From NCBI GenBank assembly GCA_023663945.1, contig JAMPGL010000005.1, positions 1 through 64,000 of the forward strand: 64,000 nucleotides of DNA, in the 5' to 3' direction. Within the stretch, counting starts at the first letter, position 1; each line of letters starts with the position of its first letter. Positions 1 to 7,611 of this stretch are shown piece by piece. Under the pieces are notes generated by a model. It was not told the DNA's origin and did not search any database. It saw only the letters and a list, made by a program, of their open reading frames with translations. The DNA comes from Lachnospiraceae bacterium (GTDB taxonomy: Bacteria; Bacillota; Clostridia; Lachnospirales; Lachnospiraceae). The position numbers and the translations under genes were made by a program.

Positions 1-16
1 CAATTCTATATTTGCT

Positions 17-41
17 AAAAAACTGCCTGTTCAAAGACGGC
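17..41 (-). terminator. Possible rho-independent terminator after pseF
   Basis: Read on the minus strand, about 45 bases past the pseF stop, a short imperfect stem (GCCGT paired with ACAGGC, one bulge) is followed by six T residues. The stem is short, so this is weak. If real, pseF is transcribed alone. Confidence 0.35.
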
Positions 42-87
42 TTGTTAAAGTATGCTATTTTTAGGCTGTCCTCTACTTTCTTTCACA

Positions 88-783
88 CTAATCTCCATTT
101 CTGAGCAGTTGATATTTTAGTTCCGCAATCTTCCAGTCCTGAAGGGTGTCAATGTCCTGCACTTCCAGCTCGCTTAAAATCAGAGGAACAAGCCGCTCCA
201 CATCCGTGGTGCCTTCACGAAGAAACGCTTCCGTACGGCAGGCGTAAAATTGACCACAGTCATGGTAAATTGGCGTAAGATCCTGACTGCGCGCAGAGGC
301 GTATTGGGGAAACTGCATTGTGACAAAACCGTTTTGCCCAATCAGAAGCCCTCTCTGCGGAGGATAGGAAAAAGGAACCACCGGTACAACAGAGTCCGCT
401 TCACTTAAAAGCTCCATAGCGCTGCGCAGGCGCATACCGCTGAGAAAGGGAGCAGTAGGGTAAATGCAGCAAAAGGAATCATATTCCTGTCCCATGTTTC
501 GATAAGTTTGTAAAACCTCCATGATCACATCGTCGGTGGAGGCATAATCATCTGCCGTTTCCGGAGAACGGAAAAAGGGAACCTCGGCACCGGCATCTCT
601 TGCAATCCGGGCAATGGACTCATCATCGGTGGATACCATGATGGTGTCAAAAACATCTGCCTCCTTAGCGGCCTCAACCGAGTAGCACAGGATTGGTTTG
701 CCACAAAATTCTTTGATATTTTTCTTTGGGATACGTTTACTGCCTCCCCGGGCGGTGATCATTGCAAGTTTTCTGCCATTCAT
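88..783 (-). CDS. pseF: Pseudaminic acid cytidylyltransferase (CMP-Pse synthetase)
   Basis: This 231-residue protein matches the acylneuraminate cytidylyltransferase family. It would activate pseudaminic acid with CTP to give CMP-pseudaminate in the cytoplasm. The N-terminal nucleotide-binding motif TARGGSKRIPKKNI lies at residues 10-23. The PseF-like signatures PFSYPPQRGL and ARSQDL followed by YHDCGQFY occur in the second half and favour pseudaminate over Neu5Ac or legionaminate synthetases. The length fits the family. The ATG is preceded on the minus strand by a GAGAGG-type ribosome site and, further up, by a good promoter. The gene diverges from everything else in the window, and no other pseudaminate gene (pseB, pseC, pseH, pseG, pseI) is visible, so the rest of the pathway must lie elsewhere. 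The substrate assignment is inferred from the motifs. Confidence 0.85.
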   Translation of the reverse strand: MNGRKLAMITARGGSKRIPKKNIKEFCGKPILCYSVEAAKEADVFDTIMVSTDDESIARIARDAGAEVPFFRSPETADDYASTDDVIMEVLQTYRNMGQEYDSFCCIYPTAPFLSGMRLRSAMELLSEADSVVPVVPFSYPPQRGLLIGQNGFVTMQFPQYASARSQDLTPIYHDCGQFYACRTEAFLREGTTDVERLVPLILSELEVQDIDTLQDWKIAELKYQLLRNGD

Positions 784-826
784 TTTCTGCCTCTCTCTTT
801 TTTATAGGAATGAACTGCTGTATTAA

Positions 827-854
827 ATTATACACCATTATGGATTGCAATCAA
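827..854 (-). promoter_or_regulatory. Sigma-A-type promoter for pseF
   Basis: On the minus strand TTGATT (plus positions 849-854) and TATAAT (827-832) are separated by 16 bases, about 45 bases upstream of the pseF ATG. The -10 box is a perfect consensus. Confidence 0.6.
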
Positions 855-920
855 ACAGAAATTATTTATGCACGATAAAAGGAGATGGCACACAGGTGAA
901 AATTTAAAGGGGAAATCAGG

Positions 921-949
921 TTGTTGTGATATATAAACTATGATACACT
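921..949 (+). promoter_or_regulatory. Possible promoter for the FGE-fold gene
   Basis: TTGTTG (921-926) and TACACT (944-949) are separated by 17 bases, with TGA just before the -10 box (extended -10). A start site near 957 would leave a leader of about 125 bases before the gene at 1081. Nothing else coding is evident between 784 and 1080. Confidence 0.4.
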
Positions 950-1080
950 ACAAGCATGAAAAGAAAATGAGCCTGTTAGAAACAGCAGAAGAATAAAAAA
1001 CGCAGTCGGATCATGGAAATAATGCTAACATATTATATCTTACGGAAGGGGATAACACATCTTGGTTTTCCGAGAAAAAT

Positions 1081-1872
1081 ATGACAAGTGAAACATATTC
1101 AAAAAATACATATGAAAAATTAAAGATTATTAGGGAAAAATTAAAATCATACGGTGATATTTTTAAGGTAAGTATTGAGGGGAATGAAGTAATTATTACT
1201 TATATGCCATGTGATTTAGCGTTTGTATATGTGCCATCAGGAATTTTGAAAAGAGGATTATCCGAAAATGAATATCAACAAGCTTTAAAAATTTGTTCGG
1301 ATAAGCCTTTTGACGAAACAGAAATGAGACCGGTAACAGAAATACCAATTAATAATTTTTTGGTTACAAGGACTCCGATACTAAATTGCTTCGTTAGTAA
1401 ATATATTGATATATCTTATCATCCATGTGAGAAAATGTATGCATCTTATGTTACAAAAGACGCGGCAGATTTTTTGTGTGATAAATTATCCTTAAGATTA
1501 CCAACAGAGAACGAATGGGAATATTTTACACGCGCTGGATGTGAAGATATATTTACTTTTGGTGATGAATTGCCTAATGACACGGAATTAGAAAAGTGGT
1601 TAAGCTTTAATTTTTCTGATCTAAGTAAATTAAAATGCAATAAATTTGGTGTATATGGGTTGTTTACTGGTGAATGGACTAATACGAAATATCAAAAAAA
1701 TTATGATGTTAACGGAACCAAAACAGAAGAGTTTGCGATTAGGGGAGGCGGAGCATATTTCTGGCCCTGGCAGGATAATGAGTGGATATGGTGTATGTCA
1801 GCTATGAGGATGCCTTCGAGCGATTTGATAGATGGAGAATGTGGATTCAGGCTTGTATTTGACTTAAATTAA
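1081..1872 (+). CDS. SUMF1/formylglycine-generating-enzyme-fold protein, catalytic cysteines lost
   Basis: This 263-residue soluble protein has the C-terminal hallmarks of the FGE-sulfatase (SUMF1, C-type-lectin-like) fold: LPTENEWEYFTRAG near residues 140-153, a GEWT block, then RGGG at 221-224 and a closing CGFRLV. In true formylglycine-generating enzymes two cysteines lie 4 and 9 residues after the GG of the RGGS motif. Here those positions are W228 and N233, while the third family cysteine (C238) is kept. It should therefore not oxidise sulfatase cysteines and may be a binding or structural domain. No signal peptide is seen. The ribosome site before the ATG is poor: GGAAGGGG lies about 30 bases away and no nearer in-frame start exists. 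The gene is much more AT-rich than the glycan genes, and a strong terminator follows it. Confidence 0.7.
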   Translation: MTSETYSKNTYEKLKIIREKLKSYGDIFKVSIEGNEVIITYMPCDLAFVYVPSGILKRGLSENEYQQALKICSDKPFDETEMRPVTEIPINNFLVTRTPILNCFVSKYIDISYHPCEKMYASYVTKDAADFLCDKLSLRLPTENEWEYFTRAGCEDIFTFGDELPNDTELEKWLSFNFSDLSKLKCNKFGVYGLFTGEWTNTKYQKNYDVNGTKTEEFAIRGGGAYFWPWQDNEWIWCMSAMRMPSSDLIDGECGFRLVFDLN

Positions 1873-1990
1873 TTTACTACAGCATTGAAAAATTAACCCA
1901 TAAAGAAGAAAATTTTATGCTATGTGAAAATTACATTTGCTCCAAATACAGTTCGCATAATCGGGTTAAGATTAGTGAATGGCTGTAAAT

Positions 1991-2029
1991 GGGCAGAGCC
2001 GGCATTTTGGTTCTGCCCTTGTCTGTTTT
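1991..2029 (+). terminator. Rho-independent terminator
   Basis: A 10-base-pair stem, GGGCAGAGCC with GGTTCTGCCC (one G-T pair), encloses an 8-base loop and is followed by a T-rich run to 2029. It separates the FGE-fold gene from the three-gene module at 2157. Confidence 0.75.
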
Positions 2030-2093
2030 GATAGGAGCTTCTGTAATATGGAATGATATATTTTAAGATTTGTAACAAAAATGTATAAAAATC

Positions 2094-2122
2094 TTCGTTA
2101 TTATAGATTTATGTGCTAAAAT
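2094..2122 (+). promoter_or_regulatory. Possible promoter for the three-gene module
   Basis: TTCGTT (2094-2099) and TAAAAT (2117-2122) are separated by 17 bases, with TGC directly before the -10 box. The predicted start near 2129 lies about 28 bases before the GTG at 2157, leaving room for the strong ribosome site at 2143-2150. Confidence 0.45.
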
Positions 2123-2156
2123 AAAGAGAAAAAAGCCATCACGAGGAGGATTAGAA

Positions 2157-2858
2157 GTGATATATTTCTGGACAGAGGACAGGAAGGATAAATCAGGGTA
2201 TCAGTTTTGGGAGAAGTTTTTGGGTGCATTATATCCGCAGGTTGTGCTGGAGAGCAAAACAAATTCCAGTGAGCTTGTGAAAAGCGTTGCCAAAATTGAT
2301 TCAGATAATATATATATTGTGTCATTGGATCATTCTTTTGATAATGACCAGTCTATTCGTGAGGTTAGAACTTTGAGAAAGATGATGCAGAAAAAGAACA
2401 ATGTGCATGAGTTAAATTTGATTTCTTTTGAATTTGTTTTGCTTAGCTTTCCGTTGCTGCTGGACTGGATTTATGCCGAAAAAGATGAATTTAGGGAGAA
2501 AAGATCTTATCTTATTACGATTAGAGAAAAGCTGTTGAAAGCTGTTACCCGGCAGAGCGATTATAAGAAAATACCTGAGATTATAGAGTGGCTTAACCAA
2601 ATTGACAAATATAATGTTGAGCAAGTAACTGCTAAGCTGCTTTACGAGCTGACAAGAAACACAGGATTTGAGGTTGATAAGAGCAATTTAGGCATCTGTT
2701 GGAAAGTTGATTGTTGTGATTACGGGGAACAGGAAAATGATGATAAATGCGGCTTGGACAATAGGAGATTATCGCTTGTGGGAAAGATGCAGACAATCAT
2801 GAAAGAAAGCTTTTTAAAAGATGAATTTGAAAGAATAGGATTGGAGGCGGCGCTATGA
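2157..2858 (+). CDS. TOPRIM-like protein of a three-gene accessory module
   Basis: This 233-residue protein has no assigned function that I can name. Its first 65 residues read like a TOPRIM or DUF4435-type core: a strand followed by TED (residues 6-8) and an amphipathic helix (GYQFWEKFL), then a hydrophobic strand NIYIVSLD ending in acidic residues D58, D62 and D64. The middle (about 90-165) is helical. Near the C terminus lies a cysteine cluster, C181, C186, C187 and C198, spaced C-x4-CC-x10-C and followed by GLD, which could bind a metal. The GTG start is supported by GAGGAGGA six bases upstream; no better start lies in frame. Its stop overlaps the next start by four bases, so the module is translationally coupled. 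The TOPRIM assignment is inference from the motif pattern. Confidence 0.6.
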   Translation: MIYFWTEDRKDKSGYQFWEKFLGALYPQVVLESKTNSSELVKSVAKIDSDNIYIVSLDHSFDNDQSIREVRTLRKMMQKKNNVHELNLISFEFVLLSFPLLLDWIYAEKDEFREKRSYLITIREKLLKAVTRQSDYKKIPEIIEWLNQIDKYNVEQVTAKLLYELTRNTGFEVDKSNLGICWKVDCCDYGEQENDDKCGLDNRRLSLVGKMQTIMKESFLKDEFERIGLEAAL

Positions 2859-3298
2859 TTACTATATACAAAAATAAGGCTGATATTCCCATAGGTGTGG
2901 AACTGGTTGAATTGAACGATTTATTTTTTAATCAGAATATTATAGAGCGGTTTGATATGAGGGCAGAGGATATTATTAGAAAAATAGACGGCGCGGTGCT
3001 TAGGGAAGATTATCGAATCACGTCTGGTATTAATGGCGAATTGCTTAATATGGATAAATTGTCAACCGGATGTAAAACTGCTTTGAACATATATTATTTT
3101 CCAGAAAAGGTATTTTCGCTGAAAGAATGCGGTGACAATGCGTTAGATGAAATTTACGCTTATCAGTCTGGTCAGATTTATTCGGAATATCCGATAATAA
3201 CATTGTTTATGGAAAGGGTGCAGATACAGGATCAGGCTGGAAAAAGAGTTATAGATGACTATGAAGAACTGAAAGGCTGGTGGCAAAATGTACAGTAA
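2855..3298 (+). CDS. DUF4869-like protein
   Basis: This 147-residue protein of unknown function resembles the Firmicutes family DUF4869. The resemblance rests on the central pattern LSTGCKTALNIYYF, then KECGDNAL, then a late block ending in DYEELKGWW. It has no signal peptide or membrane segment. It starts at an ATG overlapping the stop of the preceding gene (ATGA), with GGAGG about ten bases upstream. Its own end overlaps the third gene by 11 bases. Such tight coupling between the TOPRIM-like and P-loop proteins suggests that the three products act together, perhaps as a complex. The family name is recalled from the motif pattern, not confirmed. Confidence 0.55.
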   Translation: MITIYKNKADIPIGVELVELNDLFFNQNIIERFDMRAEDIIRKIDGAVLREDYRITSGINGELLNMDKLSTGCKTALNIYYFPEKVFSLKECGDNALDEIYAYQSGQIYSEYPIITLFMERVQIQDQAGKRVIDDYEELKGWWQNVQ

Positions 3299-3716
3299 GC
3301 CGGTAGTTATGGAGAACCTAAAAGCCAGACATACAACATTTGCGGTAGAGTTTCACTTTACCAATAATATTACTTTGTTAATGGGTGATTCAGGCATGGG
3401 AAAAACCTTGGTTTTTGGTATTTTACAGGAATTGTCTGCAACAGATAAGAAAATTGTATGCATCAATTATTTGGATATTAATAAAGAAATAGAGAAAGAG
3501 ATAGTGAAAATGTCCGGCAAGCTGATCGTTATAGATAATGCGGATGTGATACTTAATGATCATATGCGAAAGTTGATTGCATTTGATAATAAAAATCAAT
3601 ATCTAATCATTGGCAGAAATCCTCAAAATTTGTTGGTTACGAAGGAGAATCTTTTTGAACTAAATCAAGAAAAGACAGGGAATATAATTTTTTATTCTTT
3701 AAAAGAATACTTGTAA
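3288..3716 (+). CDS. Minimal P-loop NTPase of the three-gene module
   Basis: This 142-residue protein has a clear Walker A motif, GDSGMGKT at residues 33-40, and a Walker B-like strand, LIVIDNAD at 79-86 with D83. A later strand YLIIGRNPQ (105-112) may be a sensor region. The N-terminal beta hairpin leading into ITLLMGDSG resembles ABC/SMC/AAA15-type heads. The protein lacks the helical insert, the LSGGQ signature and the second lobe, so it is far shorter than AAA15 or OLD-family ATPases. It overlaps the preceding gene by 11 bases. A hairpin with a short T run follows eight bases after the stop. NTP binding is well supported; the cellular role is unknown. Confidence 0.6.
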   Translation: MYSKPVVMENLKARHTTFAVEFHFTNNITLLMGDSGMGKTLVFGILQELSATDKKIVCINYLDINKEIEKEIVKMSGKLIVIDNADVILNDHMRKLIAFDNKNQYLIIGRNPQNLLVTKENLFELNQEKTGNIIFYSLKEYL

Positions 3717-3723
3717 ATATTAG

Positions 3724-3748
3724 AAAAGGTGTGTCATTCCACCTTTTT
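3724..3748 (+). terminator. Hairpin terminator after the three-gene module
   Basis: An 8-base-pair stem, AAAAGGTG with CACCTTTT, encloses an 8-base loop and ends in a run of five T. The stem is only half G+C, so it may be leaky. It lies between the P-loop gene and the pncA ribosome site. Confidence 0.5.
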
Positions 3749-3784
3749 GAAACCATAAATGTAAACCTAGAGCGGAGGCGGCAG

Positions 3785-4333
3785 ATGAAATATTTAATCG
3801 TAGTGGATATGCAAAATGATTTTATTACAGGAAGCTTGGGAACAAAGCAGGCGCAGGATATTCTGGCAGATGTGACCGGGAAGGTGAGAGGGTATGAGGG
3901 AAAGGTGATTTTTACAAGGGATACCCACGGGGCAGATTACCTGAACACTCAGGAGGGCAGGAAGCTGCCGGTAAAGCATTGCATCAGAGGAGAGGAAGGC
4001 TGGCAGCTTGCAGGGGAATTGAAGGAGTTGCAGAAGGAGACAGATGGAAAGACATACGATAAGCCCGCCTTTGGAAGCGTGGAGCTTGCCATGGAACTGC
4101 AAAAGGAAAACGTGGCAGAACCCATTGAGGAGATTGAACTATGCGGTCTGTGCACGGACATCTGCGTAATTTCCAATGCAATGCTTTTGAAAGCGTTTAT
4201 GCCGGAAGTGCCCATTGCAGTGGATGCAAAATGCTGTGCCGGAGTGACGCCCCAAAGCCACAGGAATGCTTTGGAAGCGATGAAGATGTGCCAGATTGAA
4301 ATTAAAAACGATGCGGGAGAGGACAGAGGATGA
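3785..4333 (+). CDS. pncA: Nicotinamidase / isochorismatase-family hydrolase
   Basis: This 182-residue cysteine hydrolase would deamidate nicotinamide to nicotinate for NAD salvage. The family triad is visible: D8 in VVDMQNDF, K64 in LPVKHC and C127 in GLCTDICV. The start at 3785 is chosen because GGAGG sits six bases upstream and MKYLIVVDMQNDF is the usual family N terminus; a frame open from 3731 has no ribosome site and runs through the upstream hairpin. The stop overlaps the pncB start by four bases, and that pairing strongly favours nicotinamidase over isochorismatase or another amidase. Confidence 0.85.
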   Translation: MKYLIVVDMQNDFITGSLGTKQAQDILADVTGKVRGYEGKVIFTRDTHGADYLNTQEGRKLPVKHCIRGEEGWQLAGELKELQKETDGKTYDKPAFGSVELAMELQKENVAEPIEEIELCGLCTDICVISNAMLLKAFMPEVPIAVDAKCCAGVTPQSHRNALEAMKMCQIEIKNDAGEDRG

Positions 4334-5784
4334 GGACACAGTTTCAGGAGCGGAATATTTCTATGGTCATGGATATGTATGAACTGACCATGTCTAACGG
4401 TTATCTTAATGAAAAGTATCAGGACAGGATTGCGGCGTTTGATGTATTTTACAGAAAAAATCCGGATAATGCAGGTTTTGCAATCTTTGCAGGATTAGAG
4501 CAGATTGTGGAATATATTCAAAATCTGCATTTTGAGGAAGAGGATATTGAATATCTGCGTTCCAGAAATCTTTTTACGGAGGATTTTTTGGAGTATCTCA
4601 GAAGGTTCCGGTTCCGCGGGGATTTGTATGCCATGCCGGAGGGCACGATCATGTATCCCAATGAGCCGATTATAACGGTAGTTGCTCCGCTTATAGATGC
4701 GCAGTTAATTGAGACGGCGGTTTTGCTGGAGATGAATCATCAGTCGCTGATTGCAACGAAGACAAACCGCATTGTCCGGGCGGCGGGGGGCAGATCGGTA
4801 TCAGATTTTGGGGCACGGAGGGCGCACAACGTGGATGCCGCTGTTTACGGGGCAAGAGCGGCGTATATTGGCGGCGCGGCAGGGACGGCAACGGTTTTGG
4901 CAGGACAGATGTTTGGAATACCAATCTCTGGAACCATGGCGCACAGCTGGGTGATGTCCTTTGAGCAGGAGTATGAAGCTTTCCGTGCTTATGCCGAAAG
5001 CTATCCGGATTCTACCGTCCTGCTTGTAGACACTTATGATGTGCTGCACAGCGGCGTGCCCAATGCCATCCGGACTGCCAAAGAAGTTTTGGAGCCCCGC
5101 GGAAAGAGGCTGAAAGGGATTCGGCTGGATTCCGGCGACCTTGCCTATTTATCCAAGGAGGCAAGGAAGATGCTGGATGAGGCAGGGCTTAATGACTGCA
5201 TGATTGTGGCGTCAAACAGCCTTGACGAATATACCATCATGTCGCTGAACCGGCAGGAGGCGAGGATTGACAGTTACGGGGTAGGAGAAAAGCTGATTAC
5301 ATCCTCCACCACCCCTGTTTTTGGCGCGGTATATAAGCTGGCGGCGATTGAAAAGGAAGGGAAATTTATTCCGAAGATTAAGATTTCGGAAACCGCGGAA
5401 AAGATTACCAATCCCGGAATCAAAGAGATTTACCGGGTTTATGATAAGGGTGGAAAGGCAATAGCGGATTACCTAACGATAAAAGGGGAAAAAATAGATT
5501 CTGAGCATCCGGTTCGGTATGTAGACCCCATCAATTATTGGAAAAACAGAAGCTTTGTCGGTTGTACGTTTAAACCGCTGCAAAAGCAGATTTTCCAAAA
5601 AGGAGAATTGATCTATGAGCTTCCGGCGCTTAGTGAGATCCGGAATTATGTGAGAGACCAGCTTGAGCACGAGATCTGGAAGGAAGAACAGCGGTTTGAA
5701 AATTCCCATTCTCATTATCTGGACATGAGCCCCGATATGTTTGAGCTGAAAATGAGCCTTTTGCATGAAGGGAATCCGAATTGA
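4330..5784 (+). CDS. pncB: Nicotinate phosphoribosyltransferase
   Basis: This 484-residue enzyme converts nicotinate and PRPP to nicotinate mononucleotide, consuming ATP, and forms a salvage operon with the preceding nicotinamidase. The N terminus (MDMYELTMSNGYL, about residues 14-26) and the core blocks RLDSGDLAYLS and DSYGVGEKL are typical of the family, as is the length. The ATG lies in an ATGA overlap with pncA, giving coupled translation. The last bases of the gene also carry the -35 box of a promoter for the glycan locus, so transcription may both read through and restart here. Confidence 0.93.
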   Translation: MRTQFQERNISMVMDMYELTMSNGYLNEKYQDRIAAFDVFYRKNPDNAGFAIFAGLEQIVEYIQNLHFEEEDIEYLRSRNLFTEDFLEYLRRFRFRGDLYAMPEGTIMYPNEPIITVVAPLIDAQLIETAVLLEMNHQSLIATKTNRIVRAAGGRSVSDFGARRAHNVDAAVYGARAAYIGGAAGTATVLAGQMFGIPISGTMAHSWVMSFEQEYEAFRAYAESYPDSTVLLVDTYDVLHSGVPNAIRTAKEVLEPRGKRLKGIRLDSGDLAYLSKEARKMLDEAGLNDCMIVASNSLDEYTIMSLNRQEARIDSYGVGEKLITSSTTPVFGAVYKLAAIEKEGKFIPKIKISETAEKITNPGIKEIYRVYDKGGKAIADYLTIKGEKIDSEHPVRYVDPINYWKNRSFVGCTFKPLQKQIFQKGELIYELPALSEIRNYVRDQLEHEIWKEEQRFENSHSHYLDMSPDMFELKMSLLHEGNPN

Positions 5785-5810
5785 CCGGATGGATGTGACT
5801 GTGGTAAAAT
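5781..5810 (+). promoter_or_regulatory. Promoter of glycan unit 1, overlapping the pncB stop
   Basis: TTGACC (5781-5786) covers the pncB stop codon and is followed after 18 bases by TAAAAT (5805-5810), preceded by TGG (extended -10). The predicted start is near 5817, about 27 bases before the first glycan gene. No terminator is visible after pncB. Confidence 0.55.
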
Positions 5811-5843
5811 AAAACAGCATTTTAGAGATTTCGGAAGAAGCAT

Positions 5844-7601
5844 ATGAAAAAAATAATTAAAAAAATGATGGTGCTGCTGGATAAGCGGCAAAAGAGAATT
5901 ATGGTACTGCTGGTGCTCCTAATGCTGGTGGGAGCTGTCTTAGAGACGCTGGGCGTTTCTCTGGTTCTTCCCGTGATGAATGTGGTCATGGACGAACATG
6001 CAGTGGAAAACAAGCGGTACCTTCAGGTAATCTGCGACGTGCTGCATATCGGGTATGAGGATACAAGGCGCCTTATGATCGTTACGATGCTGGCGCTGAT
6101 TGGCGTGTTTGTGGTCAAAAACGTATTTTTGTTTTTTCAGCAGAAAGCACAGCTTAAATTTGTGTATACCAATCAATTTGCAACATCCAGACGGATGATG
6201 ATTAACTTTATGGAGCGTCCTTATGAATACTACCTGAACGCGGATACTTCCGTGATTCAAAGAAGCATTACCTCGGATGTGAATAACATGTACGGGCTGA
6301 TTCTTGCGCTTTTACAGTTGTTCAGCGAGGTAATTGTATTTGTGTGTCTGGTTTTGGTAAGCTTTGTCACGGATGCCTGGATGACGATAACGGTGACGGT
6401 TCTTCTGGTGGTGGTGCTGGGGATCATCAAATTTATTTTAAAGCCGATCATGAAACGGGCAGGAGAGGAAAATCAAGATTATTACAGCGGACTTTACAAA
6501 TGGATTGACCAGTCGGTGATGGGAATCAAGGAGATCAAGGTAGCCGCAAAAGAAAATTATTTTATCAACGAGTATGCAAAATGCGGCGCCGGATACGTGA
6601 ACGCAGTGCAGAAATATAATCTTTACAATGCAACGCCGAGGCTTTTGATTGAGACGGTGGCGATTGCAAGCATGATTTTATATATGATGTTTCAGCTTCT
6701 CAGGGGGACGGCGGTGACGGCTATCGTGCCTCAGGTGGGTGCTCTTGCGGTGGCGGCAATGCGCTTGATTCCCTGCGCCAACCGGATAAACAATCATCTG
6801 ACTTCCATTTCTTATTTTGAACCGTTCTTTATGGGAGTCAGCGATAATTTACAGGATGAGATTCGGGATGAGAGCATTGACTATGACGAGGCATCCTATC
6901 GGGATGCAGTGGATGTGGAGAAGCTTGCCATCCGCGAAAAGATTGAACTAAAGGATATTGTGTATAAATACCCGAACACGGAGGTTTACATTTTTGACCA
7001 TGCATCCATGGAGATACCGGTAGGGAAATCTGTGGGGATTGTGGGTACTTCCGGCGCGGGCAAAACTACGGTGGTGGATATTCTTCTAGGGCTTTTACAG
7101 CTTCAAAGCGGACAGATTCTGGCGGATGGCACAGAGGTCAGGGAGCATTATCACTCTTGGCTGAAGAACATCGGTTATATTCCGCAGAGTATTTTTATGG
7201 TGGATTCCACCATCCGCAAGAATGTGGCGTTTGGCTATGGAGATGAGGAAATTGACGATGGGAAGGTGTGGCGCGCACTTAAGGAAGCTCAACTTGACGA
7301 GTTTGTAAAGGGGCTTCCGGAGGGGCTTAACACCAGTATCGGAGAGAGAGGAATCCGGATTTCGGGCGGTCAGAGGCAGAGAATCGGAATTGCCAGAGCA
7401 TTATTTGAAGACCCGGAGGTGCTGGTGCTGGACGAGGCGACCTCCGCTCTTGACAATGATACGGAAGCCGCCATTATGGACTCCATCAACCGTCTTCATG
7501 GAAGAAAGACGCTGATTATTATTGCGCACCGTCTGCAGACCATTGAAAAGTGTGATATGGTCTACCGGGTAGAACATGGAAAGGTATCCAGAGAAAGGTA
7601 A
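5844..7601 (+). CDS. PglK-like ABC flippase (fused permease and ATPase)
   Basis: This 585-residue half-transporter has an N-terminal membrane domain of about six segments (residues 19-330) and a C-terminal ATPase. Walker A is GTSGAGKTT at 401-409, the signature SGGQR is at 507-511, Walker B LVLDE is at 527-531 and the switch histidine is H562. It resembles PglK/MsbA-type exporters, which as homodimers flip undecaprenyl-linked oligosaccharides outward. No Wzx flippase is seen in the window, so this is the likely flippase for unit 1. GGAAG seven bases before the ATG supports the start. A close paralogue, sharing for instance NATPRLLIET/NNMPRLLIET and DEATSALDNDTEAA, lies at 46479-48245. The substrate is inferred from context. 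Confidence 0.85.
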   Translation: MKKIIKKMMVLLDKRQKRIMVLLVLLMLVGAVLETLGVSLVLPVMNVVMDEHAVENKRYLQVICDVLHIGYEDTRRLMIVTMLALIGVFVVKNVFLFFQQKAQLKFVYTNQFATSRRMMINFMERPYEYYLNADTSVIQRSITSDVNNMYGLILALLQLFSEVIVFVCLVLVSFVTDAWMTITVTVLLVVVLGIIKFILKPIMKRAGEENQDYYSGLYKWIDQSVMGIKEIKVAAKENYFINEYAKCGAGYVNAVQKYNLYNATPRLLIETVAIASMILYMMFQLLRGTAVTAIVPQVGALAVAAMRLIPCANRINNHLTSISYFEPFFMGVSDNLQDEIRDESIDYDEASYRDAVDVEKLAIREKIELKDIVYKYPNTEVYIFDHASMEIPVGKSVGIVGTSGAGKTTVVDILLGLLQLQSGQILADGTEVREHYHSWLKNIGYIPQSIFMVDSTIRKNVAFGYGDEEIDDGKVWRALKEAQLDEFVKGLPEGLNTSIGERGIRISGGQRQRIGIARALFEDPEVLVLDEATSALDNDTEAAIMDSINRLHGRKTLIIIAHRLQTIEKCDMVYRVEHGKVSRER

Positions 7602-7611
7602 GCAGGAAAGC

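Noticed and set aside
3731..3784. An upstream start for the nicotinamidase gene at 3731
   Set aside because: It begins inside the terminator hairpin and lacks a ribosome site; the ATG at 3785 has GGAGG and the family N terminus.
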